Origin: Streptomyces sp. GQFP
GTDB lineage: Bacteria; Actinomycetota; Actinomycetes; Streptomycetales; Streptomycetaceae
Length of the DNA: 64,000 nucleotides
Assembly: GCF_021545335.1 (NCBI RefSeq)
Contig: NZ_CP089312.1
Location: 3,038,001-3,102,000, forward strand
Direction of reading: 5' to 3'
In this document: piece by piece, positions 53,946-61,857 of the stretch
How positions within the stretch are numbered: position 1 is the stretch's first letter
How the letters are laid out: each line of letters begins with the position of its first letter
Translations under genes and position numbers: made by a program
The notes under the pieces: generated by a model
Told to the model about the DNA's origin: nothing
Databases searched by the model: none
Seen by the model: the letters and a program-made list of their open reading frames with translations, nothing else

Positions 53946-56738
53946 CTGACTACGACTTTCCGGGATCTCGGAATCCTTCCCGAGACCGCCGAGGCGCTTG
54001 AAGCCGTCGGCATCATCACCCCCTTTCCCATCCAGGAGATGACCCTCCCCGTCGCCCTCACCGGCACGGACGTCATCGGCCAGGCCAAGACCGGCACCGG
54101 CAAGACGCTCGGCTTCGGGCTCCCGCTCCTCGAGCGCGTGACCGTCCCCGCCGACGTCGAGGCCGGCCGCGCCCAGCCCGAGCAGCTCACCGAGGCCCCG
54201 CAGGCACTCGTCGTCGTCCCGACGCGCGAGCTGTGCCAGCAGGTGACGAACGACCTGCTGACGGCCGGCAAGGTCCGTAACGTGCGCGTTCTCGCCATCT
54301 ACGGCGGCCGGGCGTACGAGCCGCAGGTCGAGGCCCTCAAGAAGGGCGTCGACGTCGTCGTCGGCACCCCGGGCCGGCTGCTCGACCTCGCGGGCCAGAA
54401 GAAGCTGAACCTGAAGCACGTCCGCGCGCTCGTCCTCGACGAGGCCGACGAGATGCTCGACCTGGGCTTCCTGCCCGACGTCGAGAAGATCATGAACATG
54501 CTGCCGGCCCGCCGTCAGACGATGCTGTTCTCGGCGACCATGCCCGGCGCGGTCATCGGTCTCGCGCGCCGCTACATGTCACAGCCCACGCACATCCGCG
54601 CCGCCGCGCCGGACGACGAGGGCAAGACGGTCGCGAACACCGCGCAGTACGTCTACCGCGCGCACAACATGGACAAGCCCGAGCTGGTCGCACGCATACT
54701 GCAGGCCGAGGGCCGGGGACTGGCCATGGTCTTCTGCCGCACGAAGCGTACGGCCGCCGATCTCGCCGACCAGCTCGCGCAGCGCGGCTTCGCCTCCGGC
54801 GCCGTCCACGGCGACCTCGGCCAGGGTGCCCGCGAGCAGGCGCTGCGCGCCTTCCGCAACGGCAAGGTCGACGTCCTCGTCTGCACGGACGTGGCCGCGC
54901 GCGGTATCGACGTCGAGGGTGTCACGCACGTCATCAACTACCAGTCTCCCGAAGAGGAGAAGACGTACCTGCACCGCATCGGCCGTACGGGCCGTGCGGG
55001 CGCCAAGGGCATCGCGATCACGCTGGTCGACTGGGACGACATCCCGCGCTGGCAGCTGATCAACAAGGCGCTGGAGCTGAACTTCAACAACCCGCCGGAG
55101 ACGTACTCCACGTCCCCGCACCTGTTCGAGGAACTGAGCATCCCGGCCGGCACCAAGGGTGTCCTGCCGCGCTCGGAGCGGACGCGCGCCGGCCTGGGCG
55201 CCGAGGAGGTCGAAGACCTCGGCGAGACGGGCGGACGCGGTGGCCCGCGCGGCCGCGGCGGCCGCTCCGGCCCGGCCGCCGCCTCCGCCCCGGCGGAGCG
55301 TGAGCGCCCGGCACGTACGCCGCGCAGTCGCCGCCGTACGCGTGGCGGCGCCACCGCGGACGCGCCGTCCACTCCGGTCACCGATGCCCTCGCCCCGTCC
55401 GAGCAGCCCACCGAGCGCCGTACGCCGCGCCGCCGTCGCCGTACCCGCGGTGCGGCAGCGGAGCCGATGGCCGCCTCGACGGCGACGTTCGTCGAGCCGT
55501 CGGCCGAGGCCGCGGTCGCGACGGCGGAGGGCACGACCCCCGAGGCGTCGGAGCAGCCGCGCCGCCGCCGCACCCGCAGGTCGGCGGAGCCCACGCCGAC
55601 CGAGGCCGTCGTCACCGAAGCCCCCGAGGCCCCCGAGGCGGAAACACCGGCAGAGCAGCCCCGCCGCCGCACCCGCAAGGCAGCGGAGCCCACACTGACC
55701 ACTCCGGACCAGGCCATCCTGGCCGAGACCCCGGAGGAGCAGCCGCGCCGTCGTCGCACCCGCAAGACGACGGAGCCGACGCTGACCACCCCGGCACAGG
55801 CCATCCCGGCCGAGGCCCCGGAGGAGCAGCCCCGCCGCAGCCGCACCCGCAAGACGGCGGAACCGACGCTGACCACCCCCGCCCAGACCATCCCGGCCGA
55901 GGCCCCGGAGGAGCAGCCCCGCCGCAGCCGCACCCGCAAGACGGCGGAGCCGGTCGTCGACACCGCCGAGGCCACGACGGCCCCGGCTGCGGAAGCCGCC
56001 GTGGACACGGCGGAGGGCATCGAGGCCAAGCCGCGCCGTCGTACCGCCCGCAAGACGACCGAGCCCGTCGCGGTCGAGGCCGCCCCGGAGAAGCCGCGCC
56101 GGACGCGTAAGGCAGCGGTGACCGCCGAGGCCGTGGTCGACACTGTCGAGGCCAAGCCGCGCCGGACGACCGCCCGCAAGGTGACCGCCCCGGCCGCCGA
56201 GGTTGCCGTAGACACCGCCGAGGCGGTCGAGGCGAAGCCGCGCCGCCGGACCACCCGCAAGGCCGCCGAACCGGCGGTTGTGGTGGAGACCGCCGAGATC
56301 CCGGCCCAGCCGACCTCGGCCGAGACTCCGGAGCCGAAGCGCCGTACGACGCGCAAGGCGACGGCACCGGCCGCGGAGGCCGCCGTGGACACGGCGGAGG
56401 GCGTCGAGGCCAAGCCGCGTCGCCGTACGACCCGCAAGGCCGCCGAGGCCCCGGTCGCCGTGGAGGCGGAAGCCACGGAGCCGAAGCCGCGCCGTACCCG
56501 CAAGGCGACGGCGTCGGCTGCGGAGGCCGCTGTCGACACCGCCGAGACGGCCGAGGCGAAGCCCCGTCGCCGTACGGCCGGCAAGGCGGTCGAGGTGGTC
56601 GTCGCCGACATCCCGGCGCAGGCCGCGGACGAGGTCAAGCCGCGCCGCCGGACCCGCAAGGCCGCCGAACCGACGGTCGTGGTGGAAGCGGCGCCGGAGG
56701 CCACCGGCAAGGCGACCACGGACACCGTGGAAGCCTGA
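53946..56738 (+). CDS. DEAD-box RNA helicase with repetitive basic tail
   Basis: 930 residues if started at CTG 53946. The frame has no ATG, GTG or TTG between an upstream stop (53865) and Met32 (54039), which lies inside the Q motif (PFPIQEMTLPVAL); AGAAGAGG sits seven bases before the CTG. Core motifs: AKTGTGKT, PTRELCQQ, TPGRLLD, DEAD, SAT, CTDVAARGIDVEG and HRIGRTGRAG. Residues 400-930 are Arg/Lys/Thr/Ala/Pro/Glu repeats, likely disordered and RNA-binding. RhlE/CsdA-type role in RNA unwinding, ribosome assembly or cold adaptation is inferred. Confidence 0.9.
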   Translation: MTTTFRDLGILPETAEALEAVGIITPFPIQEMTLPVALTGTDVIGQAKTGTGKTLGFGLPLLERVTVPADVEAGRAQPEQLTEAPQALVVVPTRELCQQVTNDLLTAGKVRNVRVLAIYGGRAYEPQVEALKKGVDVVVGTPGRLLDLAGQKKLNLKHVRALVLDEADEMLDLGFLPDVEKIMNMLPARRQTMLFSATMPGAVIGLARRYMSQPTHIRAAAPDDEGKTVANTAQYVYRAHNMDKPELVARILQAEGRGLAMVFCRTKRTAADLADQLAQRGFASGAVHGDLGQGAREQALRAFRNGKVDVLVCTDVAARGIDVEGVTHVINYQSPEEEKTYLHRIGRTGRAGAKGIAITLVDWDDIPRWQLINKALELNFNNPPETYSTSPHLFEELSIPAGTKGVLPRSERTRAGLGAEEVEDLGETGGRGGPRGRGGRSGPAAASAPAERERPARTPRSRRRTRGGATADAPSTPVTDALAPSEQPTERRTPRRRRRTRGAAAEPMAASTATFVEPSAEAAVATAEGTTPEASEQPRRRRTRRSAEPTPTEAVVTEAPEAPEAETPAEQPRRRTRKAAEPTLTTPDQAILAETPEEQPRRRRTRKTTEPTLTTPAQAIPAEAPEEQPRRSRTRKTAEPTLTTPAQTIPAEAPEEQPRRSRTRKTAEPVVDTAEATTAPAAEAAVDTAEGIEAKPRRRTARKTTEPVAVEAAPEKPRRTRKAAVTAEAVVDTVEAKPRRTTARKVTAPAAEVAVDTAEAVEAKPRRRTTRKAAEPAVVVETAEIPAQPTSAETPEPKRRTTRKATAPAAEAAVDTAEGVEAKPRRRTTRKAAEAPVAVEAEATEPKPRRTRKATASAAEAAVDTAETAEAKPRRRTAGKAVEVVVADIPAQAADEVKPRRRTRKAAEPTVVVEAAPEATGKATTDTVEA
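55650..55970 (+). repeat. 87-bp tandem repeats in the helicase tail
   Basis: Units starting at 55734, 55821 and 55908 are exactly 87 bp apart (29 codons each), beginning EEQPRR and including RTRK, EPTLTTPAQ and IPAEAP; a diverged 84-bp unit precedes them from 55650. Between-unit identity is high at DNA level, so copy number is expected to vary among strains. Confidence 0.85.
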
Positions 56739-56752
56739 GCACCAGCCACACC

Positions 56753-56793
56753 CCGACGGCCCGGCCCACCTCCCCAGGTGGCCGGGCCGTCGG
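56753..56793 (+). terminator. terminator of the helicase gene
   Basis: A 17-bp stem with one bulged G (56753-56770 / 56777-56793, loop of 6), 15 nt after the stop codon. Confidence 0.8.
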
Positions 56794-56818
56794 CGTTTCC
56801 CGAGCCCTTGCGCTTTCT

Positions 56819-57100
56819 CGCCCCCGCCGCCCCTACCCGTCCCATCCTTCTGGGGGCTGCGCCCCCAGACCCCCGCTTATCGGCCTGAACGGCCTCGTCC
56901 TCAAACGCCGGACAGGCTGGGGGGGGTGGCCGGCGGGGGTCGGGTGGGTGGGAAGGTCGCGCTGAACGCGCTTGTCCTCAAACGCCGGACGGGCTGACAT
57001 ACCCAGCCCGTCCGGCGTTTGAGGACAAGGCCCCTTCAGGGCCGGAGCGGGGGTCTGGGGGCGCAGCCCCCAGGGATGGGACGGGTAGGGGCGGCGGGGG
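56819..57100. repeat. dispersed repeat, family A, three units in both orientations
   Basis: A minus-oriented full unit (56819-56922, with the CTGGGGGC/GCCCCCAG hairpin), a minus-oriented half unit (56961-56996) and a plus-oriented full unit (57004-57100). The last two form a 26-bp perfect inverted repeat (56971-56996 / 57004-57029) with a 7-nt loop. The 400-bp gap holds no gene. Confidence 0.85.
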
Positions 57101-57141
57101 CGAACCACTTGGCGCGCACCCCCGCCGGATAACCTCGTCCC

Positions 57142-58029
57142 ATGAGCAGGCCTCTGACCTTCGCCCCGCCCCCCGGCGCCCGTGCCTACGCGCTGCATAC
57201 CGCACGCGGCGAGTTCGCCGTCATCGACGCCTCCGTAGGCGCCGGCGCCGAGCCGAAGGGGACTGTTCTGCTGCTGCCCGGGTTCACCGGCAGCAAGGAG
57301 GACTTCATCTCGACGCACGAGCCACTCGCCGCGCGCGGATACCGCACCGTCGCCATCGACGGCCGAGGCCAGTTCGAGTCACCCGGCCCCCGGGACGACG
57401 AATCGGCGTACGCGCAGAGCGAGTTGGCGCAGGACGTGCTCGCACAGGCCACAGCCGTAGGCACCCCGGTTCACCTCGTCGGCCACTCGCTCGGCGGCCA
57501 GATCGCCCGAGCCGCCGTCCTCCTGGACCACACCCCGTTCGTCTCCCTGACCCTCATCTCCTCGGGCCCCGCCGAGATCTCCGAGGCCCAGCAGCAGCGC
57601 GCGAAGCTCCTAAGGGACGCGCTCGCCGTAATGAGCTTGGCCGACGTCTGGGAGGCCATCCAGGCCATGGACGACCCGCAGGCCGGCGGCGACCTCGACT
57701 CGGTGGACGCCCTGGACGCCGGGCTCGACGACCGCGAGGATCTGCGCCGCCGCTGGATGGGCAACAGCCCGGCCCAACTCGTCGCCACGGGGCGCCAGTT
57801 GTGCACCGAGCCGGACCGGGTGGCGGAACTCGCCGCCGTGCCACTGCCCTTCCACGTGCTGTCCGGCGCCGAGGACGGCACCTGGGCCATCCCGCTCCTC
57901 GACGACATGGCCGTACGACTGCGCGCGCACCGGACCGTCATCGACGGCGCCGAGCACTCCCCCAACACGGACCGCCCACTGGAGACGGCCCGCGCCCTGG
58001 CCGACTTCTGGGACACCATCAGTCAGTAG
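57142..58029 (+). CDS. alpha/beta hydrolase
   Basis: 295 residues from ATG 57142. LLLPGFTGSKEDF forms the oxyanion region, VAIDGRGQFES the second strand, LVGHSLGGQIA the nucleophile elbow (Ser in GHSLG), SGAEDGTW the acid region and the His is in DGAEHSPNT. No signal peptide, so cytosolic. Substrate unknown; the small cap (about 165-220) suggests a small ester, lactone or acyl substrate. It is convergent with the NYN gene. Confidence 0.88.
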   Translation: MSRPLTFAPPPGARAYALHTARGEFAVIDASVGAGAEPKGTVLLLPGFTGSKEDFISTHEPLAARGYRTVAIDGRGQFESPGPRDDESAYAQSELAQDVLAQATAVGTPVHLVGHSLGGQIARAAVLLDHTPFVSLTLISSGPAEISEAQQQRAKLLRDALAVMSLADVWEAIQAMDDPQAGGDLDSVDALDAGLDDREDLRRRWMGNSPAQLVATGRQLCTEPDRVAELAAVPLPFHVLSGAEDGTWAIPLLDDMAVRLRAHRTVIDGAEHSPNTDRPLETARALADFWDTISQ

Positions 58030-58051
58030 CCACCGGCCGACAGCAGGCGAC

Positions 58052-58960
58052 TCAGTACTGCGTCTGAAGGTGCTCCCAGAACCCGTCCCGCAGCGCCCGT
58101 CTCAGCTCGGCCTGTCCACGCAGCGAGTACTGGAGCAGCCCCTCCGCCTCCACCAGGAGGTCCTGGTCGACGGACCCGGGCAGATACGGATGCCCGGGCA
58201 GCAGCTCGACCAGTGACTCGCGCCCCCGCGCCGCCAGCCACTTCGCCGCGATCTGCGCGCCCACGAACCGCACGTCCTCGCGCGTGGGCCGCGTCCCGAC
58301 CGACGCCTCGTAGGACGCGGCCGTGCGCCGGGCGACGTACGGCTTGAAGAAGTCGAGGTCGAACGTGCGCTGGCTGTCGACCTCCCAGAGCAGCGGCTCG
58401 GCCTGGTTGCGGCCCTCGGGGGCCTCGATGCCCCAGAGGTGGACCCGTGCCCCGTACCCCTGTGCCGCCTCGACCGCCGACACCAGGTCCTCGTCGCCGC
58501 CGATGAGGGCGGCGTCGCTGATGGCGCGGTGCCGGGCGAGTGACTCCAGGTCGGTCCGGATGAGCGAGTCGACGCCCTTCTGCTGGTTGTTGGCGTTGAG
58601 GTTGCCCAGGCGCACCTTCACATCGGGTAGTTCGGCGATCGACTGCTGCTCGATGGTGTGGATGCGGCGCCGGGCACCGTCGTACCAGTAGACGCGCAGC
58701 AGTCGGCTGTCCGCGAAGATCGTGCGGGCCTTGTCGATGAGCGCCTCGATGAGGCCTTCCGCGTCCAGTTCGTAGCTGCGGCGGTCCTCGGTCCCGGCGA
58801 CGAGCCGGCCCGCGGCCGCGTACAGATATCCGGCGTCGACGAAGATCGCATGTGTCGAGGGCGTCTTCGCCACCTCGGCGAGCATGCGATGGAGCAGCTC
58901 GTTCGTACGGTCGAGGCGGGCGCTCAGCTCCGCGTGATCGTCGTGGTCGTCGTTGTTCAT
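58052..58960 (-). CDS. NYN (PIN-like) domain protein, putative RNase
   Basis: 302 residues. The NYN domain covers about residues 35-190 with its acidic metal ligands: HAIFVDAGYLYAAAG (first Asp), QQKGVDSLIRTDLESLA (middle Asp) and DAALIGGDEDLVSAVEAAQG (last Asp pair). Residues 1-30 are a charged helix. The C-terminal 100 residues (ASVGTRPTREDVRFVGAQIA) form a second, unassigned domain. NYN proteins are Mg-dependent ribonucleases, some acting in RNA decay or as toxins. Confidence 0.9.
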   Translation of the reverse strand: MNNDDHDDHAELSARLDRTNELLHRMLAEVAKTPSTHAIFVDAGYLYAAAGRLVAGTEDRRSYELDAEGLIEALIDKARTIFADSRLLRVYWYDGARRRIHTIEQQSIAELPDVKVRLGNLNANNQQKGVDSLIRTDLESLARHRAISDAALIGGDEDLVSAVEAAQGYGARVHLWGIEAPEGRNQAEPLLWEVDSQRTFDLDFFKPYVARRTAASYEASVGTRPTREDVRFVGAQIAAKWLAARGRESLVELLPGHPYLPGSVDQDLLVEAEGLLQYSLRGQAELRRALRDGFWEHLQTQY

Positions 58961-59077
58961 ATACCTCCATTGTCTCGGCGGTCACGCTTCGAACACAACC
59001 GGTCCCGGTCAGCTCTTACCCGGCAGTAGTTAGACGTTCGAAAAATTTCTTTAGCGTAGGGAATGTTCGTAACACTC

Positions 59078-59096
59078 ACGTAGTTGAGTACTACGT
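59078..59096. promoter_or_regulatory. operator-like inverted repeat
   Basis: ACGTAGT-5 nt-ACTACGT, perfect, in an A/T-rich stretch upstream of the 50-residue gene. It lies 50 nt before its ribosome site, right for a regulator or for the promoter region. The protein binding it is not known. Confidence 0.5.
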
Positions 59097-59144
59097 AACC
59101 AAGTAGTTCTCCTCAGGAGGATGACCAGACGAAGGGAGAAGCCC

Positions 59145-59297
59145 ATGCGCTTCGAAATCATGCGTCTTGACGACGTCGACGGCACCCCCGTCGACAGTAC
59201 GGTCGTGGACGCCGCCTCCGTCAACCGGATCGTGCAGCAAGCAGCCGCCATAGGGCAGCGCCTCTGGATCCGCCCGGCCGAGACCTCGGCCTCATAA
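59145..59297 (+). CDS. conserved 50-residue protein
   Basis: ATG 59145 with AAGGGAGAAG before it; an ATG eight codons earlier directly abuts AGGAGG and is less likely. The product (MRFEIMRLDDVDGTPVDS to WIRPAETSAS) is soluble, with a beta start and a helix (ASVNRIVQQAAAIGQRL). I recall near-identical short proteins in other Streptomyces; function unknown. The unusual A/T-rich, palindromic upstream region suggests tight control. Confidence 0.75.
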   Translation: MRFEIMRLDDVDGTPVDSTVVDAASVNRIVQQAAAIGQRLWIRPAETSAS

Positions 59298-59341
59298 CGC
59301 GCGACCTGCGCGGATGACGCTCGCGGACGACGAGCAGACTT

Positions 59342-59381
59342 CAGAACCCCCGTACGGCACCGAAGCCGTACGGGGGTTCTG
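59342..59381. terminator. bidirectional terminator
   Basis: A 17-bp perfect stem (59342-59358 / 59365-59381) with a 6-nt loop between the convergent 50-residue gene and the marC-like gene. Confidence 0.88.
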
Positions 59382-59385
59382 CGTA

Positions 59386-59991
59386 TCAGCTCTGCTGGAC
59401 CACCTGGGTGACCCCGTTGATGATCTGCTGCACGGCGATCGCGGAGAGCATCATCCCCGCGAGCCGGGTCACCAGGACCACGCCCCCGTCCTTGATGACG
59501 CGGATGATCAGCAGCGAGTACCGCATCACCACCCACAGCACGACATGGACGGCCAGGATCGCCGCCCACACCGACACCTGCATGGCCACGCCGTCCGCCT
59601 TCTGCACGGCCAGGATGACCGACACGATCGCACCGGGCCCGGCGAGCAGCGGCATGCCGAGTGGTACGAGGGCGACGTTCACGTCCTTCGTCTGTTTGGG
59701 CTCGTCCGTCTTGCCGGTGAGCAGGTCGAGGGCGATCAGCAGGAGCAGCAGCCCGCCCGCGATCATCAGGGCGGGCACGGAGACATGCAGATAGTCCAGG
59801 ATCTGATGCCCGAGCAACCCGAACACGGTGATCACACCACCGGCCACACAGACGGCCTGGAACGCCATCCGCTTCTGCACGCGGGCCGGGCGCCCCGCGG
59901 TGAGCGCGAGAAAGATCGGGGTGATCCCAGGGGGATCCATGATCACGAAGAGGGTGAGAAAGAGCGAGCCGAAGACAGCGACGTCGAACAT
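59386..59991 (-). CDS. MarC/NAAT family membrane protein
   Basis: 201 residues from ATG 59989-59991. Six membrane helices and MarC motifs: LFLTLFVIMDPPGITPIFLA, PLGMPLLAGPGAIVSVILA and the C-terminal RLAGMMLSAIAVQQIINGV. Family members were first annotated as multiple antibiotic resistance proteins but have no proven transport; homologues in archaea move amino acids. The PHP gene ends 50 nt upstream on the same strand, so co-transcription is possible. Confidence 0.92.
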   Translation of the reverse strand: MFDVAVFGSLFLTLFVIMDPPGITPIFLALTAGRPARVQKRMAFQAVCVAGGVITVFGLLGHQILDYLHVSVPALMIAGGLLLLLIALDLLTGKTDEPKQTKDVNVALVPLGMPLLAGPGAIVSVILAVQKADGVAMQVSVWAAILAVHVVLWVVMRYSLLIIRVIKDGGVVLVTRLAGMMLSAIAVQQIINGVTQVVQQS

Positions 59992-60040
59992 GGGTGAGGG
60001 AGCCTTGCGTAGGTACGGGGAGGAGGGGCGCGGACGACCG

Positions 60041-60898
60041 TCAGGCTCCGCCGGTCCCCGGCACCGGGAACGCCCCGGTGGCCCGCCGCGTGATCTCCCC
60101 GTACACCTCGGGGTCCGTCGTGTACTCCCCGAGCACACAGGTCTTGCGGCTGCCGTGGTAGTCGGAGGAGCCGGTGGCCAGCAGCCCCAGCTCCGCCGCG
60201 AGGCCGCGCAGCCGCACGCGGGTCGCCGGTTCGTGGTCCATGTGGTCGACCTCGATGCCGTCGAGCCCGGCGGCGGCCAGCTCCGCGATCGCGGACTCCG
60301 GCACCGTCCGTCCGCGCTTGCTCGCGGCCGGGTGCGCGAACACGGCCACGCCACCGGCCCCCTTGATCAGCCGCAGCGCCTCGAAGGGATCGGTCTCGTG
60401 CTTCGGTACGTAGGCCCGGGCGCCGTCGGCCAGCCAGTCCCCGGTGAAGGCGTCGTTCACGGTGGGTACGACGCCCAACTCGACCAGCGCCGTCGCGACA
60501 TGCGGCCGGCCCACGGAACCGTCACCGGCGATCCGCAGGACCTGCTCCCAGGTGATGGGCACGCCCAGCTCCTGGAGCTTGGCCACCATGCCCTGGGCAC
60601 GCGGCACCCGGTCGTCCCGCACCAGCTCCCGCTCGGCGAACAGCGCGGGCTCCTCGGGATCGAACAGGTAGGCCAACATGTGCATGCTGATCCCATCGAG
60701 CCGACACGACAGCTCGGCCCCGGTGACGAGCGTCAGCCCGGCGGGCAGCGCGGCGATCGCCTCGGCGTATCCCCGGGTCGTGTCGTGATCGGTCAGCGCG
60801 ACAACATCCAGCCCGGCAGCCCCAGCGTTACGAACCAACTCGGCAGGCGTGTCCGTACCGTCGGACGCGGTGGAGTGGCAGTGCAGATCGATGCGCAC
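60041..60898 (-). CDS. PHP domain phosphoesterase
   Basis: 285 residues from GTG 60896-60898; another GTG three codons earlier is possible. All PHP metal motifs are present: RIDLHCHSTASDGT, ALTDHDTT, GAELSC, VFAHPAASK and GSSDYHG. Stand-alone PHP proteins of this size include 3',5'-nucleoside bisphosphate phosphatase/RNase AM-type enzymes acting on pAp and short RNA ends, which is the likely activity. No polymerase domain is attached. Confidence 0.9.
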   Translation of the reverse strand: MRIDLHCHSTASDGTDTPAELVRNAGAAGLDVVALTDHDTTRGYAEAIAALPAGLTLVTGAELSCRLDGISMHMLAYLFDPEEPALFAERELVRDDRVPRAQGMVAKLQELGVPITWEQVLRIAGDGSVGRPHVATALVELGVVPTVNDAFTGDWLADGARAYVPKHETDPFEALRLIKGAGGVAVFAHPAASKRGRTVPESAIAELAAAGLDGIEVDHMDHEPATRVRLRGLAAELGLLATGSSDYHGSRKTCVLGEYTTDPEVYGEITRRATGAFPVPGTGGA

Positions 60899-60967
60899 GG
60901 TGCGAACTCCAGCAGGTGACGGCGCCAAGGGGGACGCCTCAGCATAACGGGCCGCCTTTTGTCTTTT

Positions 60968-60997
60968 AGGGGCGCGGGGAACTGCGCGACAAGCCCC
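60968..60997 (+). repeat. dispersed repeat, family B, copy 2
   Basis: AGGGGCGCGGGGAACTGCGC then GACAAGCCCC in the gap between the PHP and DUF6758-like genes. Confidence 0.8.
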
Positions 60998-61052
60998 CAC
61001 CGGGCCCGCACCCCGCAACGCACCCCAGACACCCCAAACCCGACCGACACCC

Positions 61053-61694
61053 TCACGGCTGAAGCAACCGGGGAGACAACGCCCCGCAGGGAACCAACTC
61101 CACCTCAGCCCCCGCATCCCGCAAATCCGTAAGCACCAGCTCGTCATACATCAACAACCCCGACTGCTCAGGCCACACAACAGCCCACAACCACAGCCCG
61201 AGCGCCTCCCCCGCGAACACCGCCCGATCATCGGGCCCACCGGTGACATGCCACAACGGAGTAGGCCGCCCCGCAGCCAGCACCTTCGCCTCGGCCGGTT
61301 TCTCGACGTTCATATAGGGCCCCGGGTCGGGCCCGTCGATCCCCGCGTACCGCGCACCGAGCCCAACCCCGAGCTCCTCCGCGACCAGGATCAGCTCACC
61401 CACACCCCCGAGCGGACCGGGGCCCGAACAGGCCACCGCCGTCGCACGCCCACCGCTGCGGTCGTCCCCCGCACAGCCCACGCCCGTGAAGAGCCAGCCG
61501 ACCGGCAGGGGCCACGGCATCCACACCGGAACCTGCGTGCGATGCACGACGACACTGAGGGCCTCGACGCTGGGCGGGATCACGGGCTGCAGCGGATGCA
61601 CCGTCCCGTGCACATCGCACTGCCAAGAGTCGGCAAAGAGTCCGGGAGCCCTGACCCGGCCACCACACTTCGGGCAACTGGGTTCGCCCCTCAT
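61053..61694 (-). CDS. DUF6758-like protein with zinc ribbon
   Basis: 213 residues. An N-terminal CPKCGGRVRAPG and a downstream Cys/His (WQCDVHG) form a small zinc knuckle. The rest (VWMPWPLPVGWLFTGVGCAG, ACSGPGPLGGVGELILVAEE, WLWAVVWPEQSGLL) matches a conserved Streptomyces family of unknown function. No signal peptide or clear membrane helix. The upstream region is shared with the MFS gene. Confidence 0.85.
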   Translation of the reverse strand: MRGEPSCPKCGGRVRAPGLFADSWQCDVHGTVHPLQPVIPPSVEALSVVVHRTQVPVWMPWPLPVGWLFTGVGCAGDDRSGGRATAVACSGPGPLGGVGELILVAEELGVGLGARYAGIDGPDPGPYMNVEKPAEAKVLAAGRPTPLWHVTGGPDDRAVFAGEALGLWLWAVVWPEQSGLLMYDELVLTDLRDAGAEVELVPCGALSPRLLQP

Positions 61695-61779
61695 AGGGCC
61701 CCACGGTCCTCCCCGTCCTTCCTCCCGTCAAGGACGATCACCCGTCCGGAGTGACACGTTTCCACCGTTTCCACCAGGT

Positions 61780-61825
61780 GAAATTAGATGTAGCTTGCAT
61801 TAATTAGCAACTCTAACTTACTATG
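61780..61825 (+). promoter_or_regulatory. A/T-rich promoter and operator of the MFS gene
   Basis: A sharply A/T-rich 45 bp in a 72% G+C chromosome, containing TTGC-8 nt-GCAA (61795-61810), a MarR- or TetR-type half-site pair. No regulator gene is adjacent. GTTTCCACC occurs twice in tandem just upstream (61759-61776). Confidence 0.6.
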
Positions 61826-61857
61826 TGCACACACCAACCATCTCCCGGGGAGCAGAC

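Noticed and set aside
55650..56700. CRISPR-like array
   Set aside because: The repeats are in phase with a coding frame, have no spacers and belong to the helicase tail.
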